From: Chrysoporthe austroafricana
Taxonomy: Eukaryota; Ascomycota; Sordariomycetes; Diaporthales; Cryphonectriaceae
Direction: 5' to 3'
Length of the DNA stretch: 64,000 nucleotides
Assembly (NCBI GenBank): GCA_001051155.2
Contig: JYIP02000001.1
Coordinates: 4,712,001 to 4,776,000 of the forward strand
Position numbers and translations under genes: made by a program. Positions 23,701-35,349 of this stretch are shown in pieces (positions within the stretch are counted from its first letter, which is position 1; each line of letters opens with the position of its first letter). A model generated the notes under the pieces. The model did no database searches. It worked only from the letters and a program-made list of their open reading frames with translations, and was not told the DNA's origin.

Positions 23701-24031
23701 TTTTACAAATCACTGAAGGCCAGTTTTGCGTGGTTCAAGTACCAAAAGATTCGCGTTACTCCGAGAGCTTCTCATAGCCACCCACCTCAGCCTGAGCACC
23801 GTACCTTGTTGACTGGTATAACTCGCGAATACGGACTGATGAAATTTCTGATGAAGTTTCTGAAACATAGGATTTATATGATGACTATCTGCAGATGAGT
23901 GAAAACACAGCATGAATTACATGATAATTGTCGGGCGTGAAAGCCCTCGATATGAACAGCCCGTATTCGCTAATGATGCGTACCCTCATACCAAGAGAGT
24001 GCCGAGAAAGACGACGTGCTAAAGCAGCCTT
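20799..24031. other. gene-poor region, nothing recognisable
   Basis: About 3.2 kb between the tannase start and the oxidase stop. The first ~200 bases are the tannase 5' leader and promoter. Open frames of 60-130 codons exist on both strands (for example 23014-23382 plus), but none has a recognisable motif, a gene-like splice pattern or consistent third-position bias. No tRNA with a clear B box was found. Confidence 0.5.
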
Positions 24032-25357
24032 TCATTCACTCCCACTCCTCGTGGCAAATGAGTCAAAAGAGCTTGTGGTACTCTGCGATTCGCTGTCGTC
24101 CGAATAAGTCGGATCGAATTCCATTGGTGTAGGGACCAAGTCTTTCAAAGCATCTTCAAGCAACATCGCCACGTCTCCAGCGCAGCCAAAGGAAAGGCTC
24201 CATCCAGCTCCTCCCTGTCCATATGAGTGGACTATCCTGCTGGATCTCTTCGTCCCCGGAATAGTCCGAAGCTCCCTCTCCACGCGTACATTTCTCTGCC
24301 TGAATGGCCGAAGCCCTTGGGCGAGTGGATATGCGGGGTCGACACGAGCCTTATTGAGCCCAGGGAGGAATGCCTCGCAGCGTTTGCGCATCCGCTTCAC
24401 AATCGGGGTCTCAAGAGTAAGGTCGAGGGTGGACTCGTTCGGCTGCGTGATCCCGCCTATCAGGAGAATGTTGTCGTTGCGAGGGACGAGGAACACAATC
24501 TCATTAGAGTCGTGCGCGGCGTCGGCGGTGATCGTGAGCGCTGACTCGACCTTGGGGAAATCCTTGCCATCGTTAATGACACGGATCAGTGCCCCCCGAA
24601 TTGGGTAGCAGGACTTGTCGCCCGCAAGCTCTGTACCGGAGAGGCCGGTGGCGTTCACGATAGCATCGGCCCCGAAGCGAGCTCGAAGTGCTTCCTCCTG
24701 GTCGAGAAGATCCCCGGTGATGGCCTCCGTGACTGTCGCAGCGCCCTTGCTGAGGACGATGCTCATCAGCCACATCATGGCCTGGTCGGTGTCGATGATG
24801 GGGGCGAGGAGTTCGTATGCGTCTACGGCGCCATATGTGGGATCGACTCTCCTCTGTTCCATCAGTTTGGGGTCATGACGGAATCCTCTGACACCACTTG
24901 AAATTATCTCAGCCATCTTAGAGAACTGAGCAGGGTCGTTCTCGACCGGTCTGGGAAAGAAGAAGCCCGATGGCATCATCTTGACGCCTGAGACATCTCG
25001 AAGTCCCGGGACAGATGCGATGGCATCCCATGCATGATACGAAACCATGCACCAGCGCTTAGAGTGGGAAAGCGAGATACGATCCGTGTGAGCGCCACAC
25101 ACGGCGGGGGGGAATTCCCACAAGGCCCCAGCAATTTGGGCCGTCAGCCGATTGTCAGGGCTGTAGTTCGCCCAGTCCTTGGAAAGGATGGTGACTTTGT
25201 ATCCTTTATCTAGCAGGACCCAGGCAGTGACAAGACCAGTCACACCTCCTCCAACGATAAGAACATGAGGCGAGGATGCCGAAGGTTCGATGAGGCGCTT
25301 GGGGTATGGGGTAAGGTCTCGCCACATGGCAAGAGATGGGGTGTTGAGCGACACCAT
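24032..25357 (-). CDS. FAD-dependent D-amino acid oxidase
   Basis: A single exon of 441 codons. The N-terminal Rossmann fold binds FAD (VGGGVTGL, residues 35-42) after a 30-residue leader. The D-amino acid oxidase signature near the C-terminus is VHSYGQGGAGWSLSFGCA (376-393). The family deaminates D-amino acids to keto acids, producing ammonia and hydrogen peroxide, usually in peroxisomes. Here the protein is longer than the usual ~340-370 residues and ends in a Ser/Thr-rich tail (…ATRSGSE) without a C-terminal SKL-type peroxisome signal. Cytosolic or other localisation is therefore possible. D-aspartate oxidase is the close alternative and cannot be excluded. A second in-frame Met occurs at residue 11. 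Gene-free sequence flanks it on both sides. Confidence 0.88.
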   Translation of the reverse strand: MVSLNTPSLAMWRDLTPYPKRLIEPSASSPHVLIVGGGVTGLVTAWVLLDKGYKVTILSKDWANYSPDNRLTAQIAGALWEFPPAVCGAHTDRISLSHSKRWCMVSYHAWDAIASVPGLRDVSGVKMMPSGFFFPRPVENDPAQFSKMAEIISSGVRGFRHDPKLMEQRRVDPTYGAVDAYELLAPIIDTDQAMMWLMSIVLSKGAATVTEAITGDLLDQEEALRARFGADAIVNATGLSGTELAGDKSCYPIRGALIRVINDGKDFPKVESALTITADAAHDSNEIVFLVPRNDNILLIGGITQPNESTLDLTLETPIVKRMRKRCEAFLPGLNKARVDPAYPLAQGLRPFRQRNVRVERELRTIPGTKRSSRIVHSYGQGGAGWSLSFGCAGDVAMLLEDALKDLVPTPMEFDPTYSDDSESQSTTSSFDSFATRSGSE

Positions 25358-27692
25358 GATGGCACTCTGAAGATACTTGAGGGAGAATAGAGTAACTTAT
25401 GTAGATTTATCGAAGTAAATTAGAAAGATAACTTGAGAAGTCTCTAGGCTGGTGGTGCTATGTTGCAGGCGATGAGAAAACAAACGACTCAACTCTTCGT
25501 GTCTTCTGGACTCTCATGGTTCTTATATTTTTTGCCACGCCTCAAACGTATGGATTTGGCCCCTATAGTACCTTAGTACATTCTATCCGATATGGATTCA
25601 TCGTCTTAGCCTTTGCACTACTTACGTACTTCCTCTCAGCCATGTTTCTGTCGCTGCACATCGTGAGAGTGTGCCTTACGAGATACCAACCCCTTCCGAG
25701 CCTGATCGCACCGCCCGCTTTTCATGCATCTAGATTCCTCCTGGCCCTGAGAGGCTTTCTCGAGCTCCACCGCCACATTGTCGTAAGGATATCCAATAAG
25801 CATAATGCGGCTGCCGGAATCCTTTCGCTTGGCTGCGGACGCCTGGCGACTACGACTTGGGAAATCGGAGGTCTGCACCGCAAACTGATCCTAATGGGGG
25901 AGAAACTAGCAGTGAAACCTCTCTAGAGGCATCTCACGCACTGAAGTGGAGTGTCCTTAGATACATTCTTCATGCGAAATATTGAGCCTTCGAACGCCCG
26001 GTGAAACCCCTCGGGATACGCCGCTCGGACTAGGCACACGTGCGCGTTGTGCGATGAAAAGTGAGAACGGCTTCACGGCAGATGACTCAGATGAGCTCAT
26101 GCGTCTGGCTGCTTCATACAGCATTATTCATCGTGATGACTATGCTGGTCCGTCGAGTCGATCCTCCTCGCGACGGAGGCTCTGCGGCCCGGACTTCACG
26201 GCCCCAAACAGCCAAATCGTGCCAGGTCACGACATCGGACGATCACGCCGCTGACTCTGCATGCCGGCCCGGCCGAAGGAAGAACGGGGTAGAGCGGCGT
26301 GGCGGTCTGGCCAGCCACGAGCAGTTGACTTATTGCCGGTAGGGCTGAGCGCTTTCCGAGCGAAGTTAGTGTATGGTGGGTCGGCCGTTACTGAGGCTAG
26401 AAGTGGACACAAGGCTGGGGGGTTTGCTGATGATTCCATGGAAGAATAGCAATCACTCCTCTTACTGAGCCTCCCACTGTTTAGTAATTGGGGCTTTGCG
26501 TCGCACGGAAGACACCGTAAATGTGATCACTTGTCCAATCTGGCCTAGCATGCCGCCCCGTAGGGCTGAGGCGTTGCATGAATGCAGCCATGGGGGCCAC
26601 GCCCTGCAATAACGGGCCTATCCTACGTGTCACAACTCCTATGTACGACGCTGCCTACATCAGTGCTTACTTGTGTTTGGTGAAGTCGCGCCGAATGACC
26701 ATCCCGCCGGGGTGACTGGTCCCTATTAGCCTGAGGACTCAACCTTCTTGCCCCGGAAGCACCAGCCGTGCGTAAGGATACCTTAGGCACACATGACTTG
26801 ATGCCTGGTCCTTTTTCCAGGCATCGATATGCAGTATGAAAGTCTTACTGGAGGGTTACCGTGGGGGTCGTCTACAGGTCTCCGAATTGAAGGAACTCGG
26901 ATTACTATACCTGGAAGTATCCGGCGGTGAAACCTACGACGTGGCAACCTATTTCGCCCCTGTTAGAGGGGTCATGTGCGCGGTCATCGCATTTGATTCA
27001 CCTCTTTTGGGCGAAAGACGTCATAATCTGATCATTTTTGGCGATTCTCTCTGTATTTAAGTCTTACTAGCTCTCGAGAGCCATCATGTATCGTCGTCTG
27101 ACAGCGAGCTCAGGATGGTGCTCGAGTGAGGCCTTTCGTAGATCTAGCCTGTCTGCATTCAGTGCTCGGGGTTCCTTCGTCCCTCTCCAGGCTTGAGAAT
27201 TGGGCAAATCATCATTCAGAGCAGTACAATACCATTGGTGATTGGTGGTTGTTGTTCCTTCTCAGCTTACACTCGGCCCTAAGGAAGATGCTGCTAATTA
27301 TCGTACCTCGTCCAAGTCGAGAGGGCGGAACGCTCCATTGCGTAAAGTGAACTGAGAGCTCTGATTGGTGAACCGCATAACCTTCAATTTTCTATCCATA
27401 ATTCATATCGCGTACGGCCTGCCGTAAATCCTGTGCGAAGCCGTAATCCTAAAGATATATTGTTGGCGAGCAGGATCACTGGCTGCCTCTTCATGATTCG
27501 TTCCGCTCGTCAGGGGTCATAAAACGCCATCTCTCCGAACCCCGATCATCTCAATGGTTGCCCTGGCTGCTGCTGAGGAGGCCGGGCCTGCTTCTCAGCA
27601 GTATTACTGTCCAGTGCTTACGCGCGAGTGCGCAATTCCCCCCAAGTGCTATCGGCACAAAATCCCGCCCGCCCCTTTGCGGAGCCCGCCGA
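25358..27692. other. gene-poor region, nothing recognisable
   Basis: About 2.3 kb. The oxidase promoter must lie in the first few hundred bases. A 136-codon open frame at 25516-25926 (plus) and a 74-codon frame at 26836-27060 (plus) have no family resemblance I can name. I see no repeat array or RNA gene. Confidence 0.45.
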
Positions 27693-28331
27693 CTAGTAGG
27701 TATTGGGGTCCTCGAGATAGCGGACCTCTCCCTCTGGCGTGGTGACGATGATTGTCGGCACATTGGGGGCGGCGGGGGGCGGCGGGGGCGTTCTGGTCTC
27801 GAGCCAAACCTTCGCGCGGATCCGATGCTTCCTGTGGTCGTGGCCGATCCGCATAGCGTGGAATCGGGTGGCGCCGCTGATGATCTCCCTCTCCCTCTTT
27901 GGGGGGGCCATGCCAGCGAGCTTCTCGGCGCGGAACTTCCTGAGGGCGGTCTTGGTTGGTAGGGTAAGGTGGACCGCTGGGGACCTCTTCAGGGTGATAG
28001 TGGCGGTCTGTCCGCCCGCGATCTTCAAAGCCTTCTTGAGAAATGAAGGATGTTTCTTGCCGGGGATATAGGAGCGAGAACGGGAGACCAGAGGGGTGCT
28101 CGGGACGACGATGCGGGAATCTGGGAGACGGTGGCGTTTCCCAGAAGGTGTGTGAGACCCGATGACAGCGGGAAGCTGGCCCATGTCGGCATTTATTGAG
28201 TCCATCTGGTTTAGCAAAGAGTGTTTCTCTACAACGACACCAGAGGGAGGCCAGGGGGCTTTGCTGGAATTGGCTGGAATTCGACTCCTGAGCTCTGGTG
28301 ATAGGTCGACGACAGTCGACGACAGATACAT
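27693..28331 (-). CDS. uncharacterised basic protein
   Basis: An open frame of 212 codons from the ATG at 28331; a second ATG at 28205 (MDSINADMGQ) would give 170 residues and may be the true start. The middle is rich in Lys and Arg (KKHPSFLKKALKI, KTALRKFRAEKL, HDHRKHRIRAK). A PPPPPAAP run follows, and the end is an acidic stretch EGEVRYLEDPNTY. I recognise no domain. A TATA-like tttatatag lies about 80-90 bases upstream of 28331 on the same strand (around 28412-28420). The open frame, TATA position and non-random composition support a real gene, but no homolog family is known to me. Confidence 0.5.
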   Translation of the reverse strand: MYLSSTVVDLSPELRSRIPANSSKAPWPPSGVVVEKHSLLNQMDSINADMGQLPAVIGSHTPSGKRHRLPDSRIVVPSTPLVSRSRSYIPGKKHPSFLKKALKIAGGQTATITLKRSPAVHLTLPTKTALRKFRAEKLAGMAPPKREREIISGATRFHAMRIGHDHRKHRIRAKVWLETRTPPPPPAAPNVPTIIVTTPEGEVRYLEDPNTY

Positions 28332-29334
28332 CGACGGCAGATAGATCGCGAAGGCAGAGCTCGAAAGTGGAGACAATTACCAAGTCGCGACAAGGGAGAT
28401 ATTGGTGAGCTATATAAATAATAATAATAGTGAATGATTGAAGCAAAGGTTAGGCGCTTGACTTTAGCGAGGCAGACACGTGAAGACTTGAATTCACGAA
28501 AAAACTCTGTCGTTCACTCAGGCGATTACCCAGCACTATGCCTTCTCAAGAACCTAGATAAACAAAGATGTCATAGTACCATGAATTCATGGAACATCTT
28601 GTATCGAGCACACCCAAGACATCTGGTATGCCGACAGGTGTCCTCATCTTGGACGCGTAGTAGGGGTAAAGAATGAGAGCCAGTTTCAGTACCACATCAC
28701 GCAAGTACTGGAGGGGTATGTAGAGCCATCAATCTTGGCCCTAGACTGATGGCTGACATTCTCTTTGCCAGTGAGGCAGCTTCAAGGTGGTTATTTTCAG
28801 AGACCATTGTATCTGGCTGACGGAGTAGACTTGCTTGCATCCTTTCCTGGCTCCAGTATGCTGGAGGATCTGACACAAGCCTAGTAACGAGACAAGAAAA
28901 GTGTGCGGGTGCACAGGCAGGTGAGAGGATATTAGGCGCGAGATATGATAATTTTGCAATCTAAGTCTATAAGATGCTTTGATGATAGCCCCCCAAAATA
29001 CATGTATAAACACATCCGTCTGCTGCAAACGAACGACCACTATGACAGGGATCAAGGTAGGTTTTGAACCAGTGAGGCGAGACTCACTTCACTCTGGCTT
29101 TGGGTCAATATGCCGACCATTCCGTCTCATTGATAGGGAGCAATCTCCCGCTGCGTGGTCATCTTCAGGGAACCGACACATGATAACTGTGAGTTTCTCC
29201 CTAAGCACGAGCGCCAGATACCCTGCAATTGTCCGGCATAGTGGTCATGAGCAATTTTCTCATCCTGGGGTAGGTGCCGATAGATTTATTGAGATTGCCA
29301 GGGTCCTCGATCGATGACTTGCTTCGTGCTGATC
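28332..29334. other. intergenic, no gene seen
   Basis: About 1 kb between the basic protein's start and the end of the Blm10 gene. It holds the promoter of the former and the 3' region of the latter. No conserved open frame was found. Confidence 0.6.
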
Positions 29335-32300
29335 TTAGGCGAAATAGCTCTTCCAAAGGACACCTTCCAAGTCCTCGAGCTGTTCAGATGTAAAATACTG
29401 CAGGGACATATCACGTCAGTCAATTGTTCTATATTGGCTTGGTCAAAACCTGAACTCACCTTCTGGTCAACCATCCAGCTGTCCTGTCTCGTTTTCTTGA
29501 ACTCCGCCAGCACGGTCTTCGCGGCCTTGCCTACCACACCGGGATCAGTTGCTGGTCTTCTCGCAAGATGGGCGAGGACGTCTGGCATCCACGGCGGTGG
29601 GGGGGTGGCGTATGGGAACGCCTCGATGAGTGCGCCCAGTCCCAACACTGCGGCGTGCCGCCGCACGATCTGCTTTTGCGTGTCGACAGGCGTGTCCGTG
29701 CCACCCGGATGCTTGCGCTTCGGCATAGGGTTGTCGCGAAGCTGCTGCTTGAAACGCGCGATGAGGTTTTGAATGATGGGGTTGCGGATCGTCACCGGGG
29801 AGCATCGAATCATGCCTGCTAGCGTGGCCGACGCGCAGTCGCGGACTTCGAGCTGGGGGTCTGCTAGCATGTCGCCCACCGCGTCGAAAAGTATCTCTCG
29901 CTGGGCAGGGGCTGTTAGGAAGAGGCGTCGGAAGTAAATGACTTGCATGTTGACCAGAGCGCGGAGACGCTGGTGCCATGATGCGGCCGACCTGCCAATG
30001 CGGGTGAGAGCCTTGATGAAAGGCTCGTCTTCACCTTCCCGGAATGGGATGTTGGCTAGGTGACGGTATACATGGTAGGCGAGCCGCATGAGCTCTGGGT
30101 CCTCCTTGACATCCATCATGTGGAGGAGCTGGTCAATGAATGGGTCCGGGAAGAAAGGCACAAGCTGTGTGCATTCTTGAGAGCTCAGGGTCGAGTCTAG
30201 CCAGATAAGAACCGTTTTTGACCCGTTGGTGTAGCTGCAAGGCTCTTGTTGCCCAGGCGTGCGCTCGTGTCTCCACTTCTCTAGGCGCGAGAATACCTCC
30301 TTGATCGTTTCAGCAAACTCGTCGGAAGGCCGGTATGGGCGAATGCCCAGAGATGACTCGGCCTTATTGCTGTTTAAGAGAGCCGTGACGTTGGGGAACG
30401 ATTCATGGTAGCGGGTGCGATAAATTGCAGCAATCACCCTACCCATTGCCTCTCGTACTGACTTGTAAGGGTGGTCGATATGTGCCAGGAAGTCTTCCAG
30501 AATCGGCTTCTCCATTCGGAAGTGCCAGCCACCATCGGTGATGAGCAGTTCGAGCAACTGCACCTTCGATGCCTCCTTGAAGGCAGCGTTCGATGACATG
30601 TCTAGTCTGAATGAGCTCAAGCTCTCCACAATCTGGCGATAGCGGCGTGGATCCTTTGCATCTGCCGTGAGATGCAGGCACGTGACCCAGTATTGTAAGT
30701 TGTCTGGTGTCAAGGAGTCGGCAAAAATGCCAAGCATCATAGGAGCTGCAAACCCCCAGACCTTCTCCCTGTATTCCTTGGGGTCGTCGATACCGCCCGA
30801 CAGCAGCGCCCCGAGGATCTCAGCGGTGGCCCGATGTTGATGCTTGTCACTTCCATCCCCGTAGACATCCTTTATTAGCTCCAGGATCTCGTCGAATTTG
30901 ATCGAGGCGACCCCGTAATTCACCAAGTCGAAGACGTGCATCAGGAGCACGACATTCTGCATCCGAAATTTGTCTGCGCCGGCATCTCGTGGCTCTTGTT
31001 TAAGATAATCGAAGCATTTCACGAACCACTCCTTGGTCAGGAGCTTACCGATTTGCTCCCGAACCTTCTTTTCCGTCTCATCGTACTCCAAGAACGGCTC
31101 TGGATCAGAGTTGGAGGCGCCAAACTTCTTGCCCCAGACCAGCCACCCTGGATGATCAGCATCGACAAAGTACTTCACTTCATCAAGATTCGCAAATGAT
31201 CCGAGGTACTTGTCAGTCCATTGCGGATCGTCTGACGGCACCTCGATGTCTAAGTGCACGATGTCCTTATCCTTCTCGAGGAGGTAGTTCCGATACTCGT
31301 GGTCGTAGACCGCTCTCAGATCAATACTGGAGAACACACTGGAGAATGCCAGCTGGTAATTGCTCCTCAGGCCCGGATGGTCGTCATTCGTGCCGTTTAC
31401 TACCAGATCAACGAACTCCGGAGGTACCAATGAATCGAACCGTAGGCACATGTTCGTCGCAAAGATCGTGCATTTCATAGCAACTTTCCAGTGCGCTGAC
31501 TTGGCCGTGTCGATAAGCTCCAGCCCGAGGTTGTTCTTTTTGGTCTCGACCCTCTTCCTGCGCTCACGTATGAAGTCGTTCCGAGTTTGGATCATCTGCG
31601 AACAGTCCTCCAATGGTTTTATCGTGTCCACAATTTCGTCGTCCAAGATTACCATCCGCTCAAACGGCTTTCCGAAATCGATGAGTGAATAGAGTGCCGT
31701 CGACAGAAGCTGCTGTACGGATGACTCATCAACGCTGGCTGTCTTGATGTACAACCGCAACACGTCGGGGGCGAAACGCCAATCCTTCACGAGCGCCTTT
31801 GCCAATGAGGTGAAGAGCAAGGTATATACCGCCCCTTTGATGCGTTCTGGATTGTTTTCATCCAACGCCTCGCGGTACTTGTTTATTATGGCGGGGATGA
31901 TCAATGGGCGAGCACCTATCAGAACTTTGATTGCGGAGTCCTGAGCTCCCTGGGCGGCCCTTCGCACCTCTTGATAAACAGAGACGCATGACTCGGCAAG
32001 ATCAACAAGCAGTTTCTTATCACGGTCACTCTTCTGTCTGTACGAGGAGTTGTACTTGACGCGTTGGAGCTGGTAGGCATCAGCTCGCTTGACGAGGAGC
32101 GGACGAGGGTACACCTTGCGCAAGCCTGGGATCCTGAACGGTGTGACGTCCGCCTTGTACAACCTCGACAGCCGTTCCAAGGGATGAGCAGACCGTTCAA
32201 TGCTGACATCTGTGATCCACGTCCTATAAGTGGCATACAGGGCCGTGAAACACGTCACATCATCCTCTTGGTTGGCATAAAGGAAATCGTGAGTATTGGC

Positions 32301-35300
32301 AAGCAACCGACCGACACCCTCTCTGGTCTCGTGAACGCGAGTATAGAGCGGGCTATCTGCGTCAAGAATGTAGCCACACGGATACCTGTACTGCCGCTTT
32401 AGTTCCTCGTCGTCGGCAACTTCGGCCAAGGGATCTTCGTCTTCCATGACGGCGTCACCGTCAGCTTCTATGCGGCCGTCATCCTTCGTGCCACCATTGG
32501 CCTCGCCAGCAGCCTTCTTCGAGCTAAACAGAGCAGAGGCTCCAGCGATGACAAGCCTCAATTGTGTCAGCTGTCTCGAAACCTCATCACCCCACTCTTT
32601 ATTCTTGCCCTTGCGGCTGACGGGGGTGTCGTTACTCATCAGCAGCTCCAGCCTCTTAGATGCCGCGCCAGCCTGGGATTCGAAAAGCTCAACGGCAAAT
32701 TGGATCTCTTCGTCTGATGGCCGGTGCCACCGGATTGTCAGGTCTGCAGGTGACGTTGTCTTGCCCCAATCGTCGACGCTGATCCCCGCCTTTATCGCGT
32801 CGGGCTCGTAGAGATTGGTATCGATAGAGTAGGTACTGGTGAGGTTCAAGAGGAGATGGTGTATGAAGTTTGAGATGTGTATTGTCGGTAGCCCACGACA
32901 TTTCTCTTGCATGTACTGGGCAATGTTCCACAGCTCGGACTTGTATTTGAGCACCTCTGCACCGACATTCACAACGGTCATGCTAAGCATGCTCACGTGC
33001 CATACGAGCGCGCGGTCGCGCGGCAGTACATCAGTGCCGCTGCTACGTTCCGACGCCGCGCCATTGTAGTCGATCTCGTTGCGGATATTGACAATCAGCA
33101 TTGGAATGAAGGTCTTGAGCGTCTTCTCCGGGTGGACCTTGCAAAGTGCGTTGCAGATCCAGGCCATGGCATCGCGAGCTTGATGTACAACATGTGACGA
33201 GACGAATGCAGCCACTTTCTCGAGAGCCATGTCGAACAGTTCCGGGGACAACGATGCGAACAAGGGCGTCAGGGCTGCTGGCAAGGTGTTGATGACGTTG
33301 TCTTCGGGTGAGTTGGCTCGAACTTGTGATGCGTCCGGTAGGTTCTCGAGGAGAGTAAAGACTTTGCCTAGCAAGGTGATGACGAATTCGCCAAAACCAG
33401 CCGTTGAAGATCGGACAATGTTGGCCTCATCTTCGTCGGAGAGCTCTTCCTTGTAGTTGATCTGCACGTCTTGACCTTCAAGCTCCATACGCTCCATCTG
33501 GCTCCGCACCCATTCAACCGCTAGTGACGTATCGACAATATCGGAGCCCTTCTCCGACAGCGGCACAAAAGGAATGCTATAGGCAACGCTCTGGATGAAG
33601 CTGAGGGTATATTGCGTCTTGCCCAGATCGTTGGCGTCGATGCCAGGGAGTGCCAGAGCCAGCAGAGCTGTGAGGTGACACCGGAACCCCTTCTCCTTCG
33701 CTATGACATTTGCCAACATCATCAGGCCATTAAGACTTGACGAGGTGCGGTGCACCTCGACCAGCCCTTGCAAGCTTGGGTAAAATCTTTGCAGTGCCCC
33801 CGGTAATATGATATCAGGCTCCAGATACGCCAGCCACTGGAGCGTGCTCGTGTAGTAGTTGACCACCTTCATGCTTTTGGCGAAGAGGCCCATAAAAACA
33901 ACCTCTTTCAATGTCAGGACGAACCTCCTCTTGAGCTCGTCGTTTATCCTGCGATCGGCGGGAGTGTCGAGTTCCCCAGTCTGCTCGCGGTTCCAACGAG
34001 ACACGAAGCCGTGGGTGAGGAAAAAGGAGAACTGGGCCAGGAAATTGGTCCACGAGCCTTGGTTCGACGGATGGAAGAAGGTATCGATGGACTCGATCAG
34101 CCCCTCAAGCTTGGTCATGACAGAACTCTCCCCCTTGAGGCACTTGGGCGAGAGCGAATGCACGATCCATCTAGCAATGACGTGAGGCACGGGCTGTTTC
34201 TTTTTGTCCCTCTCGAGATGGGCGGATGTGTTAACGGAATAATCCAGAGACGAATAGGGCGAATTCGCCTGGCCGACCGGAATCTCTGTGAGGCGTAGTA
34301 TGGCAGTGAAAATGAGGTCGGCCTGGTCCCGGGTGAAGATGCCATGCTCAGAGAAGGGCACATGTGTGCAGCTGAGATGGTCTCTCGCAATTCTCGACAA
34401 CATATCGAGGAAGTAGATATCAAAGTTTTTGGACCGTGTCATGAGCGACCAAAGGTGAAAATAGGTGGGAAGATAGTCAGCAGGCTGTGACAGCGGTTCA
34501 GAAGGCAGAGATGGCGCAGTGGGAACCATGAAATTGATAGCCGCGACCACCGTGTAGGCGCATGACAGGTCAGATGCGCTGAAGAACGGCAAAAACTCCT
34601 CCAACATCTCCTTCCGATCGCTGGGATCGAAGTAGGTCTGCGCGTGCATGGCGAGCTTCAGCAGGTGTCTCCCACTCTTTCCCCTCCTGCTCGCCTGGTG
34701 TAGTGGCACCTCGGATGGGAGGACCAAGCCTTTGATCTCCTTCCACAACGGTCGCCAGTCTAGATACAGATCGTCGCCTGGTTTCACGTAGGTCTTCTTC
34801 CTGCGAGGAGAGGGGCACGGTCAGCTAGCTCGCATACGGCCGGGAAGAGGCCGGGCCGACGTAGGCAGGAACTTACTTGGTCAAGGTGATCACCATCCTT
34901 GCGAAACGCTCCGCCGTGCTGCTCTCAAGACCGGGGGCCAGGGCGAGGTGGTAGTAGAGCTTCGCAAGCCTCGCGCGCAGCTCGCGAGCCATCTCGAACT
35001 TCAGGCTCAGCCATCCTTGCAGCTCCCGGGTCCAGTGCAGGGCGCCGGGCGAGAAATCCTCTGCCTTGATAGAAGCATAGAGGCTCTTGAGAATGCCAGC
35101 CAGCGCGGCGTCGCGCTCATGCTCCTCCTCGACCGCGAAGGGCAGCTGAGAGAAGTAGGCAAAGGTCCTCGGGCGGTACCGCTTCTTGTCGTCTTCGTCC
35201 GGGAGAAGGACGGGCACGCCAGGCGAGGTCGAACGAGATATTGTGTCGACGGAGGAAAGGTTCTGGACGAGAAAGTGCGAGGCCTGCGCAGCAGCAGCCG

Positions 35301-35349
35301 CCGCCACGGCCGTGGCCGAAGACACATGCGGGTCAGGGACGGCATCCAT
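29335..35349 (-). CDS. proteasome activator Blm10/PA200
   Basis: Three exons (34877-35349, 29460-34800, 29335-29397) encode 1958 residues of HEAT-like helical repeats. The start of the conserved region, DDLYLDWRPLWKEI, lies just after intron 1 and is typical of Blm10/PA200. These large solenoids cap the 20S proteasome core in the nucleus and cytosol, opening the gate for small or unfolded substrates and acetylated histones. The last exon, 21 codons after a 62-base intron with a clear GTGAGT donor, ends SEQLEDLEGVLWKSYFA. Family members end in an HbYX motif (YYA in yeast and human) that inserts into the proteasome pocket; here the last three residues are YFA. An in-frame open stretch continues 133 codons upstream of the chosen ATG but is low-complexity and looks like leader. 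The intron 2 reading is required to reach the conserved C-terminus. Confidence 0.93.

Noticed and set aside
25516..25926. 136-codon plus-strand frame next to the D-amino acid oxidase
   Set aside because: No family resemblance, no splice context, and the composition looks like random non-coding sequence. It also overlaps an open frame on the other strand.
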